55,875 bases of DNA from a virus. Positions within the stretch are counted from its first letter, which is position 1. Every line of letters starts with the position of its first letter. Shown one piece after another: positions 8,034-16,781 of the stretch. A model generated the notes under the pieces. The model saw only the letters and a list, made by a program, of their open reading frames with translations, was not told the origin of the DNA and searched no databases. Position numbers and translations under genes: made by a program. The stretch covers positions 1 through 55,875 of IMG/VR virus record IMGVR_UViG_3300022188_000013. One strand, written 5' to 3'.

Positions 8034-10446
8034 TTTTAATTTACAATATAAAAGTACTGCCGTTTCATCACCCGCTGAAGTGGAGCTGCATTATGGTGCT
8101 TCAGTAGTTAATGGGTTGTCTGTTAATGCTTCTCTTTACGCTGGTTCTGATTTCACACCAACGCATTATAAAATGTGGGGAGTCGAATTAGTGGATGGGG
8201 AAGGTATTGTCACTGTTTCTGGTGCTGTGTGGAATACTTATGTAAACACTAGAGATATACAACTTGCTAGACATAACGATCCACAATACGCTTATGTAAA
8301 GTTCAGAGATACCTCAACTTCTGGAATACCTGAAACTGAGGTTATTCAATCAAATGCTGTTACGTTTGGTTTTGTGGACCCCGTAATTAATGAAACTGTA
8401 GAGTGGGAAACGGATTTTGTTGAGTTGGAGTTTGATTCTGCCTCAGTAAATGTATTGAAAAATGATACATATAGTACTAAGGTTGAATTTAATAAAAATA
8501 ATTTAGATCAATTAGAGTTTAGTGGGCGAGATTTTTCTGGATTAAGATTAGAACCAGAAACTATTTATATTAATCCTTCTAGCGAGATTGGTCGGGTTAT
8601 TGGCCTTGATGCAGTAAATTACGTAACAATTACTAAAGTTTTAGAATCAGCAGAAACACCTTTAATTAAGGTAGCTTATGGTGATGGGTATGATACTCTT
8701 ACTACATTCGACCAAACAATAAAAACTACTGTTAGTGGTGAAAATGCCGGTAGAATTTCTAATGTAAATTGGGTTTCTGCTACTAAAACTTTAACATTCG
8801 ATGCATATAAATTTTCTACTTATGGGTTTTGTACTATACAGGAGGTAGAATTTACTAATGACTCACAAACTGGTGGGTATATTGGTGATACTAACACTAT
8901 TAAAGTTTATGTGCAAGATACAAATGGTGAACCAGTAGAGAGTGCTCCAGTAACTCTTTCTGGAAGTGGTGATATTATTGGTACATTTCAGGAGTCTATG
9001 CCGGTTTCTACTGGAGCAAATGGTATAGCAGAATTTAATCTTGACATTTCATCAGCTGGAACTGCTATTTTTGAAGGCAATGTTGATGACTATTATTTTA
9101 CTGATCCTGATTTACAAGTTCAGGGTATGGCTACTATATCCGGTGCTAGAAGTTTATTTAGGCAATATGAGCAAATACATAGAACGTATAATTACATAGA
9201 TACTGTTTCTGGGGTTAATGACAGTGTAGTAGCAGAACCAATAACTTCTACATTTTCAGGAACTTCTAATTCAGTATTAGAGTATGATTTAAATATTCTT
9301 AGAACATTGGTAAAACAGTGTAAAGGCACAAGTGACTGGTTTAGCAATACTCCAACTATGTTTGATCCAGAAGACACAGACGGTGTTGGTGTAGAAAATA
9401 ATCAAGTTACCTTATCTTCTATTTCGGGAAAGACTCTAGATTCTAAGACTATTCTTATTGCAGTAAATGATTCAAATTCTGGTAACGGGTTTAGTATAAC
9501 TTCAGGAGATGTTGGTTTTTTACTAAATAATACTTTAGGTTATGCAACTCCTGCTGATCGTCGTGGTATTCCTATTTTTGCTTCTACAGTAAATAATGGC
9601 TCTTATCATGATGAAGGTGCTGATGATAAAATAGTTGGAATAGATCTTATTAATATGGAAACTGGTTCAGAATTTAGGGATGCCAGTGGGAATATAGTTT
9701 ATGCTAAGTTTCACGATGGTGCTGACTATAGCGGTGTTGGTGTTGGTACTGATGTTTATGTGAAGTTTTACACAGATACAGGTGCCTATACAACTGTTCC
9801 TGGAGATCCTAGTTCTATTTTGATTGTTTATCCCTATCGTAAAGTTATGTCGGAAGTTGATGAGCATGAGTGGGTTAGAACAGATTTTATTAACTCGTGG
9901 GAGGGAGATGCAGCTATTGTAGACCAGGTTTCTGATTTATGGTCTTATACTGGTGCTTCTAATAATGAGGTTACTCCTGTTTGGACAAGTGTTTCAGGGT
10001 TAACTATAATAACTGACGAGTCGAGTCTTAGAGATGGAATTGATGTACTTAATGACGAATTTGGAGATAGATTATACACTGGAAATTATATTTCAAGCGG
10101 ACAGCTTATTACAGACTCACTAGATGCATTAGATAGTAATATGTATTTGTTATCTCAAGAAGTTTATTCTGGTGTAGCTGAAAAATATGTTGTAGTTGTT
10201 GCAAGTAATATATCCGAAGGGTCACCTTACCAGTTACCCGTAGGGGTTTCTTATACACCAAACTCAGATAGTGACCAACAGGGAGCTAATATGGATGTTT
10301 ATCTAGATGGCCAGCTTCTTGCAGCAAGTACTGGACTGAACGGAATAAATGATGATAAAGACTATTCTGAAACTGATGCAACACATGTTGTATTTAGTTT
10401 TGATATTTACCAATATTCTAACCTTATTTTTCAGGTTAGGACTTAA
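8023..10446 (+). CDS. Large virion structural protein with Ig-like N-terminal extension
   Basis: An 807-residue protein. The first 370 or so residues are beta-rich and include an invasin/Ig-like segment (NTIKVYVQDTNGEPVESAPVTLSGSG, written here in pieces: IKVYVQDTNGEP, VESAPVTLSG) followed by an ANGIAEFNLD turn typical of bacterial Ig-like domains. The remainder is a paralog of the whole 438-residue protein encoded just upstream, beginning at GARSLFRQYEQI. The pair therefore arose by tandem duplication followed by gain (or loss) of the Ig-like module. The start ATG 8023 lacks a Shine-Dalgarno. Probable role: surface decoration, neck or baseplate-associated fibre. A strong AAGGAGG for the next gene follows the stop. 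Confidence 0.75.
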   Translation: MANNFNLQYKSTAVSSPAEVELHYGASVVNGLSVNASLYAGSDFTPTHYKMWGVELVDGEGIVTVSGAVWNTYVNTRDIQLARHNDPQYAYVKFRDTSTSGIPETEVIQSNAVTFGFVDPVINETVEWETDFVELEFDSASVNVLKNDTYSTKVEFNKNNLDQLEFSGRDFSGLRLEPETIYINPSSEIGRVIGLDAVNYVTITKVLESAETPLIKVAYGDGYDTLTTFDQTIKTTVSGENAGRISNVNWVSATKTLTFDAYKFSTYGFCTIQEVEFTNDSQTGGYIGDTNTIKVYVQDTNGEPVESAPVTLSGSGDIIGTFQESMPVSTGANGIAEFNLDISSAGTAIFEGNVDDYYFTDPDLQVQGMATISGARSLFRQYEQIHRTYNYIDTVSGVNDSVVAEPITSTFSGTSNSVLEYDLNILRTLVKQCKGTSDWFSNTPTMFDPEDTDGVGVENNQVTLSSISGKTLDSKTILIAVNDSNSGNGFSITSGDVGFLLNNTLGYATPADRRGIPIFASTVNNGSYHDEGADDKIVGIDLINMETGSEFRDASGNIVYAKFHDGADYSGVGVGTDVYVKFYTDTGAYTTVPGDPSSILIVYPYRKVMSEVDEHEWVRTDFINSWEGDAAIVDQVSDLWSYTGASNNEVTPVWTSVSGLTIITDESSLRDGIDVLNDEFGDRLYTGNYISSGQLITDSLDALDSNMYLLSQEVYSGVAEKYVVVVASNISEGSPYQLPVGVSYTPNSDSDQQGANMDVYLDGQLLAASTGLNGINDDKDYSETDATHVVFSFDIYQYSNLIFQVRT

Positions 10447-10459
10447 GGAGGTATAATTT

Positions 10460-10873
10460 ATGGCATATACACCACCATTAGGGAATGATGTAGACTTCTC
10501 ATTTCAAGGCGGTTACATATCTCCAACTGGTAATAATGTAGACTTCTTGTCTGGTATTGTTGCTGCAATTACAATAGGTAATGTTTCCAGAGATATAATA
10601 TATGACGATCAAATACTTACTGGATTCGATACTTCTGTTGTGAGATGGCAATCCTCTGCTTCTGGAGCTTATAGAATGGAGGTTGGTGGCGATAATGTTG
10701 GTACAGGTTATTTAGTAAAGTCTGGTAATACTACTAGACATCTTTCTATTAAAACTAACTTGACTGACACTGATATTGAAGGAGTTACTACATTTTCTGG
10801 GGAAGGAGTATACCGTTTTAATATATACGTGAAAAGTGTTGATGATGTTTGGAGTCCATATAACCAAGTTTAA
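10460..10873 (+). CDS. Small virion protein, beta-rich
   Basis: A 137-residue protein beginning MAYTPPLGNDVDFSF, with AAGGAGG upstream. The opening PPLGNDVDFSF and SPTGNNVDFLSG are an internal repeat of a short motif (P-x-G-N-x-V-D-F) that I associate with phage proteins of unknown function next to structural genes. The rest is beta-rich (SGAYRMEVGGDNVGTGYL; GEGVYRFNIYVKS) and Ig-like in character. It is the last gene before a strong terminator. Confidence 0.65.
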   Translation: MAYTPPLGNDVDFSFQGGYISPTGNNVDFLSGIVAAITIGNVSRDIIYDDQILTGFDTSVVRWQSSASGAYRMEVGGDNVGTGYLVKSGNTTRHLSIKTNLTDTDIEGVTTFSGEGVYRFNIYVKSVDDVWSPYNQV

Positions 10874-10881
10874 TAAACACT

Positions 10882-10910
10882 AAGGGGGTGTAAAAAATAC
10901 CCCCTTTTTT
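10882..10910 (+). terminator. Intrinsic terminator ending the first structural block
   Basis: AAGGGGGT (10882-10889) pairs perfectly with ACCCCCTT (10899-10906) across a 9-base AT-rich loop and runs into six T (10905-10910). A TA-dinucleotide run follows to about 10930; the rest up to the next gene shows no clear promoter consensus. Confidence 0.92.
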
Positions 10911-11021
10911 ATTATATATATATATATATAAATAGGAAATATTAGAAATATAGGACTATGTGCACTGCGTACTGTAGTGTATTTTATTATTACAAAATTT
11001 ATGGGTTGGGGGAAAAGGATT

Positions 11022-11384
11022 ATGTTAAACGATAGAGTTGAGCGTAACAAATTTAGAAATGTCGTTATAAATGCTGAAGAAAAAAAGATTATTACTAAGG
11101 AAGAGGTCGGGTTTGTTGTATCTTTAGTAGAGCGTTTTAGAAACGATATTGAAAAGAAAATCAAACATTTACATTTGTTACAGGGTGAGATTGCACAATT
11201 GAAATCAAACGAACAAATTATTATGGAATTAATAGAAAATATGGTAGCTGCTGCTGAGCGAGATGTTGCTAGACAGGAAACTATGAATAAGCTTAAGGCG
11301 GATAGGGAAGTACAAGCAGAGCGTCGTGCGGAGTTGAAGGACAAGACTCCTACAGAGCAGGCTGATACCGTAGAGAAAAAATAA
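11022..11384 (+). CDS. Coiled-coil hypothetical protein
   Basis: A 120-residue, highly charged protein that is almost entirely helical (EEVGFVVSLVERFRNDIEKK.., QGEIAQLKSNEQIIMELIE.., then an Arg/Glu/Ala-rich tail). Heptad-like spacing suggests a coiled coil. ATG 11022 is preferred because GGGGGAAAAGG lies just upstream; an earlier in-frame TTG at 10977 has nothing. No family recognised. Its place between a terminator and the fibre genes could suit a chaperone or scaffold for fibre assembly, but this is a guess. Confidence 0.6.
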   Translation: MLNDRVERNKFRNVVINAEEKKIITKEEVGFVVSLVERFRNDIEKKIKHLHLLQGEIAQLKSNEQIIMELIENMVAAAERDVARQETMNKLKADREVQAERRAELKDKTPTEQADTVEKK

Positions 11385-11426
11385 GATGTAACAAAAAAAT
11401 TGAATTATAAGGGATTGAAAAAAAAA

Positions 11427-11525
11427 ATGGTTGAGAATTCGCTGAATTGGTGTACTACTTGCGATCTTGTAGGGCTACGACAGTTTTGTGTATATTCCCA
11501 GCCATTTTTTGTGGAGATAAGCTAG
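11427..11525 (+). CDS. Possible 32-residue Cys-containing small protein
   Basis: ATG 11427 opens a 32-codon frame (MVENSLNWCTTCDLVGLRQF...) with AAGGGA about 12 bases upstream. Its stop TAG 11523-11525 is one base before the ATG of the next gene. A C-x-x-C and a third Cys could bind metal, but there is no full zinc-ribbon. The tight junction with 11527 supports a real gene; its small size argues for caution. Confidence 0.4.
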   Translation: MVENSLNWCTTCDLVGLRQFCVYSQPFFVEIS

Positions 11526-11526
11526 T

Positions 11527-12804
11527 ATGATAATTTTAAGGAGGACTGGAGGACAAGGTTCGTGCAGAGTTATACTATCTGATACGCTTATTGGCGAAAC
11601 AGATAGTGTAAACGGGGCTTTTTCTACCTCTTACGCATATACTCCTGGACGTATAGAAATTGTTTATAATGGTCAGACCCTCACTAGTCCTGCTGATTTT
11701 ACAGAAACAGGCCTTAAAGAGATTACTTTTGTTTATATTAGACCAGATGACGGAGCAGTCCTTAGAGCTAATTATGAAATTAGTAATTACGCTGATGATG
11801 GATTCAGCTTTGATTTTACTGATTTAGAAGATACCCCGCCAGGTTATTCCTCTCATGCAGGAAAATTAGTAAGTGTAAATGGGTCTGAAACAGGTTTATC
11901 ATTCATAGATTTTGAACAAGGTTTTACTAATTTTATTACACTGACAGATACTCCAACTACTTATTCTGGTTTCGAGAATCATTATGTTAAGATTAATTCT
12001 ACTGGTGATGGGGTAGAATTTGTACTACCTGATGGGGAAGCACAAGAAGGGATATCCACAAGTATAGTAAATGGAGCTTACTCAACTACAGTAAATTTTG
12101 ATCGTGCATTTACTAGTGATCAGTATGTTTTAACAGTTGGGTTAGAAAATACAATAGATCTTACGCCTTCAATTTATCCAACACTGCTTAGAGACAAAAC
12201 GATTGATGGATTCACTGTAGAATTTTCAGGTAATATAGACTCAGATAACTATTATCTTAATTGGCGAGCAACGCTCTCAGGTGCTGGTACTTTAGGTGGT
12301 GGGACTGGTATTACTGAGTTGTCTGATGATTTGAGTCCTGAGCTCAGAGGAAATCTAGGGGTTGGGAGTAACCTCATTATGCTCGAAACTACTCCACATA
12401 GTACTACAGTATCTGGAGGGTACGTTAGAGGACATAGTGGTGATGCTTCTGAGATGTTTGTGTTTGATAATTCTCCATCGGCTGGGGACGGATTCAGTAC
12501 TCCGTTATACATGAGGCCGGATGGTAAATGGGGAACTTGTACAGCAGTAAGTGGGACTACACAGATGCCTTGTGCTGCTTTGGCATTAGAGTCAGGAGAT
12601 GGAGAAATTAAAAAGATTTTATGGAAAGGGATCATTAGAAAAGGCGAATGGAGTTGGACTCCCGGAGATCTTATATATGTTTCGACTGTTAAAGGGGCTT
12701 TGACTAAAATTAGGCCTAATGACGGGCACAGGAAGCAGTGTATAGGGTTGGCTATAGAAGCAGATACAATAAGATTTGACCCAGGATTTGATCCTGGAAT
12801 TTAA
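11527..12804 (+). CDS. Tail fibre / virion structural protein
   Basis: A 425-residue protein built of three parts. Residues about 15-85 form a small beta domain (GAFSTSYAYTPGRIEIVYNG..DFTETGLKEITFVY) often seen at the start of phage fibre or spike proteins. Residues about 95-160 hold two copies of a D-x-x-D-T-P-x-x-Y-x-G motif (FTDLEDTPPGYSSHAGKL and LTDTPTTYSGFENHYVK), also present in the beta-helix protein at 14466. The C-terminal part (AALALESGDGEIKKILWKG..GDLIYVSTVKGALT..CIGLAIEADTIRF) resembles a DUF2190-like or capsomer-exterior domain. Start ATG 11527 with GGAG 10 bases upstream. Likely an exposed virion component. Confidence 0.7.
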   Translation: MIILRRTGGQGSCRVILSDTLIGETDSVNGAFSTSYAYTPGRIEIVYNGQTLTSPADFTETGLKEITFVYIRPDDGAVLRANYEISNYADDGFSFDFTDLEDTPPGYSSHAGKLVSVNGSETGLSFIDFEQGFTNFITLTDTPTTYSGFENHYVKINSTGDGVEFVLPDGEAQEGISTSIVNGAYSTTVNFDRAFTSDQYVLTVGLENTIDLTPSIYPTLLRDKTIDGFTVEFSGNIDSDNYYLNWRATLSGAGTLGGGTGITELSDDLSPELRGNLGVGSNLIMLETTPHSTTVSGGYVRGHSGDASEMFVFDNSPSAGDGFSTPLYMRPDGKWGTCTAVSGTTQMPCAALALESGDGEIKKILWKGIIRKGEWSWTPGDLIYVSTVKGALTKIRPNDGHRKQCIGLAIEADTIRFDPGFDPGI

Positions 12805-12825
12805 ACTTATTTGGAGAAAGGGATA

Positions 12826-13254
12826 ATGGCAAGAAGTTTTTTAAGAGAAAATCAATTAGGCGACCCAGATGTATTATCTGAAGGAGAACATAGGGGGTTA
12901 ACCCATGATAATTTAGTAGTTTCTGGTACATTAACAGTTTCTGGAGTAGTTCAATTAGGTATTGACTCAGATGTATGGTGGGATGATACGTCGTCTGAGC
13001 TTCGTTTAAATACTGTTATTAGCGGTGTTTACCCTACTAAGCAAGACCATTTAACCACACGTTTGTATGTGGATGATAAGGTTTCAACAACTTCTGGGGT
13101 ACTTCAAGACCAGGTAGACGCTAAACCAGACAGTCTTATTGAATTGGATGATACATTTAATTCTTATATTGGACATGCAAAAAAATTATTATTTGTCAAC
13201 AGCTCTGAAACCGGTGTTGTGTGTAGTGGAATAATAGATGGTGGTTACTTTTAA
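12826..13254 (+). CDS. Small virion protein of the fibre cluster
   Basis: A 142-residue protein starting MARSFLRENQLGDPDVL. ATG 12826 follows GGAGAAAGGG; an in-frame TTG at 12811 lies inside that ribosome site. The sequence has VVSGTLTVSGVVQLG, LTTRLYVDDKVS and LIELDDTFNSYIGHAKKLLFVNSSETG, matching the V-S-G and L-D-D-T patterns of its neighbours, which mark a common fibre-shaft style of repeat. The start resembles that of the 6610 protein (MARSLLRQ). No enzymatic motif. Probably a fibre or fibre adaptor. Confidence 0.65.
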   Translation: MARSFLRENQLGDPDVLSEGEHRGLTHDNLVVSGTLTVSGVVQLGIDSDVWWDDTSSELRLNTVISGVYPTKQDHLTTRLYVDDKVSTTSGVLQDQVDAKPDSLIELDDTFNSYIGHAKKLLFVNSSETGVVCSGIIDGGYF

Positions 13255-13276
13255 TTAATAAAGGGGGTTTTTAGAT

Positions 13277-14443
13277 ATGGCAGTTAAAATTAGATTAAGA
13301 CGCGGAACAAAAGTACAATTAGACTCTTTGATGAGTGGGGCAACCCCCATGGTTAGCGGAGAGATCGGATTTACAACAGATACCAAAGAGGTTTTTGTTT
13401 CTGATGGGTCAAATGCACATTTAGTTGGTGGGGTAATAGTAGATACGTTTGTTAATAGACCAAGTGCTGGGGTTTCAGGTAGACTTTTTCATGCTTCAGA
13501 TACAGATGCAACTTATGTTGATGATGGTTCTTCTTGGATAGATGTATCAGGAGGTATTTCAGATCTCGATGATGTCCCAGATGGTTCAGTATATGGTAGA
13601 GTAAGACAAACAGAGCTTACAGACGGAAGAGTTGCTCGTTTGGTTACAACAGTTAGCGGTGTATATGTTACTGGACAAGAAATTAGAACTCATGTAAATG
13701 ATGTTACTTTGCATAGAGTAATTAACGATGTTAGTACTACAGCCACCGATTTGTGGTCCGCACAGAAGATAGGTAATGAAATCGACAATGCAATAGCGGG
13801 GTTAGACTTTCAAAGAGATGTTTTAAATAAACAAGTAGATGCTACATTAGACCCTGGCGGATCACCTACGATCGGTGATAGGTATATTTTAACTAATGTA
13901 AGTAATCTTAATGCTAATTTTGGAACTATAACAGGAGTTAGTAATAATGATATTGTAGAGTATACAGGAAGTGCTTTTGAAGTAGCTTATGATGTTTCTG
14001 CTGTAGGTGAAGGTGCTTTAGTATGGAATATGAATGCAAATTATTATGAACGGTGGGATGGGACTGTTTGGTCTGAATTTGGTGGGTTGTCTGGAGTAAC
14101 TGCCGGAGCAGGTCTTACAAAAACAGGGAATACTATAGATGTAGGGACCGGTGATGGTATAACTGTTAATGCGGATGATGTTGCAGTTAATGTTTCTGAT
14201 TTGGTTGGAACAGGTTTACAGGATGACGGTTCAAATAATTTTAGATTAACTACTCAAGGAAATGGAGTCGGTGGGGGAGGGGGTTCTTTGTTAAATGTAT
14301 TACCTTATAGTGTTGTAAATGATATTATAGCCCCTGTTTCAGTAACAGTTAGTGGTGTAGGAGTATCTATAGATAATGATTCTATAAATCATACATTAGG
14401 AGTAATAGAAGTAGTGAAAGTAGATGGTGGTAGTTTTGTTTAA
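13277..14443 (+). CDS. Tail fibre protein with Mtd-like N-terminal module
   Basis: A 388-residue protein. The N-terminus VKIRLRRGTKVQLDSL..SGEIGFTTDTKEVFVSDG matches the widespread phage receptor-binding protein start [IK]-x-RRGT...GE-[IL]-G-x-x-TDT-x-x-x-x-x-GDG, as in major tropism determinant-like proteins. The middle contains a GDRYILTNVS..YERWDGTVWSEFGG segment like DUF2793-type fibre modules. A Gly-rich tract (NGVGGGGGSLL) precedes the C-terminal V-S-G-rich end. Followed at 14466 by a second protein with the same N-terminal module, so the two probably attach to the same site or assemble together. Confidence 0.75.
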   Translation: MAVKIRLRRGTKVQLDSLMSGATPMVSGEIGFTTDTKEVFVSDGSNAHLVGGVIVDTFVNRPSAGVSGRLFHASDTDATYVDDGSSWIDVSGGISDLDDVPDGSVYGRVRQTELTDGRVARLVTTVSGVYVTGQEIRTHVNDVTLHRVINDVSTTATDLWSAQKIGNEIDNAIAGLDFQRDVLNKQVDATLDPGGSPTIGDRYILTNVSNLNANFGTITGVSNNDIVEYTGSAFEVAYDVSAVGEGALVWNMNANYYERWDGTVWSEFGGLSGVTAGAGLTKTGNTIDVGTGDGITVNADDVAVNVSDLVGTGLQDDGSNNFRLTTQGNGVGGGGGSLLNVLPYSVVNDIIAPVSVTVSGVGVSIDNDSINHTLGVIEVVKVDGGSFV

Positions 14444-14465
14444 TTCCATTTAAAAGGAAAAATTT

Positions 14466-16781
14466 ATGGCTATAGATATAAAAATAAAACGCGGTACACA
14501 CTCTCAATTACCGACTTTAGGTTTAGCAGAACCAGGTTTTACAACCGATACAAAAAGTTTATATATAGGTGATGGGGTTGGTAATGTAAAGATAGGTAAA
14601 GAAACATTACTTGATCTTACAGACACCCCAAGTATGTATAATACAGGTAAGTATTTACGGTCTACTGCTGTTGGTACTGAGTGGGCAGATAGTGGTGCTT
14701 TTAGTGGTGTTTCTTCAGAAAACATTATATACATTGCAAAAAATGGAAATGATGTTACTGCGTCTGGAACTTTTAATGACCCATTTTTAACTATTAAATA
14801 TGCTATATCCACTGTTTCCGGTTGCTGTGATGAGGCTAATAGATATGTGTTTAAGGTTAGTCCTGGTATTTTTTATGAGGATAACCCATTACAAATGGAA
14901 GTTTATACACAAATAGTTGGTGAGGGTGGTTTTTTCTCAACAAAGATAGTTGCTAATAATATAAATGAAAGCATTATAAAAACTAATAATGCTACAGAAA
15001 TTTTAAATTTTGAATTAAATGGTAGTACTGGTGCAAGTGCTATTCTTACTACTGTGTCTGGTGTATTTTCTAATAAGTTTTTGGTAATATCTAATTGTCA
15101 AAAAGGTTTATATATAAATAATAAGGATGCGTTAATAAGGTTTTCTGATGTAAATTATGTAGGTAATCTTACTGATGCTGTTTTAGTTGAAAGCGGTTAT
15201 TGTGACATAAAGGGTTTATATGTAAAACCAGGAGCAGCAATTGAGTCAGTTATCAGAGCTACAGGTGCAGATTCAAGAATTGATATTACTTCTTTAACTA
15301 CAACAAATAGTGATATAACTAATTGTTTTTATGGAAATAATCAAAGTGTAATTAATAGTATCGGTGGTATTGTTGACAATTGTACAAATGTTTTTCGTTT
15401 AAATAATGCTTCTACTTTTAATGGTTCAAATATTATAGTTGGAGATAATACAGTAAGACAAGTTCATATTGAAAATAAGAATTGTACTATTGGTTTTATT
15501 GGTTGTGTTATGGACGCAGAAAAAATGTTTGGGCCAGAGAATTATAAAGGCGACTCTGTTTTTTTTAAGGATAGTAAAACAAAGGGTATTACAGTTTACA
15601 CTGATTTATCGGTTGGAAGACCGGATAGAAGTTGGAGTTCTGTGTTTGGTGGTGGTAGGAGTTACAGTAAAGGAATGGTGGTATTAAGTACAGATAGTAC
15701 TGCTTCTACTATAAGTGATGGTGATAATTTTATTGATATTACAGACGAAGCAACTACCATTTCAGGTGCAGATTTTAGTTTTCAAGGTACCTCCTCTGGA
15801 CATTCAGTTTTAGTTGGAGCAGCTTTTACTGAAAACTTACAATTACACGGAGTAAAATTCAATCAAATATCTGCTGCTATAGAAGTAACAAAACGTTCAT
15901 TTGTTACAGAATATTGGAATGGTACTAATTGGCTAGAGTGTACCAATATGTGTACAGAATCAAATAAAGGGTATTCTTATGCTAATGAACTATTTATAAG
16001 GTCAAATAGTGACGAGTATATTTCTTGTAATATACCAGACGATTGTGTAAATAAAACTATAAATGGAATTACTTGTTATTGGATTAGATTTAAAATAAAA
16101 TATTCTCTTACAACTTTACCAGTTTTTTCGTGGTTAAAGTTACAAACAAATAGAACTAAATTTAATACTGATGGTTTTAGTACGTTTTATGGTAAAGCTA
16201 AATTTAAACAGACTGTTTTAGCTACGGGAAATATTTTTGGTGAAACTGGTGGCGTAACAAACGCTTATGTGAATGTTGGTTTTGGAGGGGTTCCTACAGG
16301 TTGGGGACATATGTTCAAAAATAATCAATTAAATAGTAATGGTGATGCTATTTATATGCAAATTAATTTACCTCGTGGTATTTGTACAGCGTTTCCTATT
16401 ACAGTTAAAATAATGGGACATCCGGAACAATCAGGGTCTTCTAGTAATGGTACCATAGTTATTTCGGTTTTACCAATAGAGATACAAGGTGTTTTAGAGG
16501 CTGACCCTGATGGTGGTAATTTTCCAGTAGAGCGTACATTAGAAAATACAGAGGTTTTGACAGCAAATGCAGCACAAACAACAAATATAAGTGTTCCGTT
16601 TGTTGTAAATAATAAATTAATTACAATTGAATCAGACCCTATAAATATTTCTAATTATTATGAAGGAGATATGTTAGCAATAAGAATAGAGTTAGATGAT
16701 GATGGTACTGGTAATAAAGATTTTATAGTGTGGACAGTTGAAGTTTCTGGAGTTAAATGGACACATGGGGAGAGGGTATAA
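14466..16781 (+). CDS. Tail spike-like protein with beta-helix
   Basis: A 771-residue protein. The N-terminal module (IKIKRGTHSQLP..EPGFTTDTKSLYIGDG) pairs it with the preceding fibre. A LTDTPSMYNTGKYLRS motif follows, then from about residue 85 a right-handed beta-helix signature: IYIAKNGNDVTASGTFNDPFLTIKYAI, given here as IYIAKNGND and GTFNDPFLTIKYAI, then VFKVSPGIFYED, VGEGGF and successive short repeats rich in Asn/Ile (pectate-lyase-like fold). C-terminally there is a carbohydrate-binding-like region (SGHSVLVGAAFTENLQLHG..ITCYWIRFKI). Spikes of this form commonly bind or depolymerise host surface glycans; no catalytic residues can be assigned. The stop TAA shares its last A with the next ATG. 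Confidence 0.75.
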   Translation: MAIDIKIKRGTHSQLPTLGLAEPGFTTDTKSLYIGDGVGNVKIGKETLLDLTDTPSMYNTGKYLRSTAVGTEWADSGAFSGVSSENIIYIAKNGNDVTASGTFNDPFLTIKYAISTVSGCCDEANRYVFKVSPGIFYEDNPLQMEVYTQIVGEGGFFSTKIVANNINESIIKTNNATEILNFELNGSTGASAILTTVSGVFSNKFLVISNCQKGLYINNKDALIRFSDVNYVGNLTDAVLVESGYCDIKGLYVKPGAAIESVIRATGADSRIDITSLTTTNSDITNCFYGNNQSVINSIGGIVDNCTNVFRLNNASTFNGSNIIVGDNTVRQVHIENKNCTIGFIGCVMDAEKMFGPENYKGDSVFFKDSKTKGITVYTDLSVGRPDRSWSSVFGGGRSYSKGMVVLSTDSTASTISDGDNFIDITDEATTISGADFSFQGTSSGHSVLVGAAFTENLQLHGVKFNQISAAIEVTKRSFVTEYWNGTNWLECTNMCTESNKGYSYANELFIRSNSDEYISCNIPDDCVNKTINGITCYWIRFKIKYSLTTLPVFSWLKLQTNRTKFNTDGFSTFYGKAKFKQTVLATGNIFGETGGVTNAYVNVGFGGVPTGWGHMFKNNQLNSNGDAIYMQINLPRGICTAFPITVKIMGHPEQSGSSSNGTIVISVLPIEIQGVLEADPDGGNFPVERTLENTEVLTANAAQTTNISVPFVVNNKLITIESDPINISNYYEGDMLAIRIELDDDGTGNKDFIVWTVEVSGVKWTHGERV

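Noticed and set aside
10911-11021. Promoter in the AT-rich stretch after the terminator
   Set aside because: Too AT-rich to tell a -10 from background; no matching -35 and no motif shared convincingly with other post-terminator regions.
15469-15687. 72-codon + frame inside the beta-helix spike gene
   Set aside because: Shadow frame of the spike gene; low-complexity Leu/Val-rich translation.
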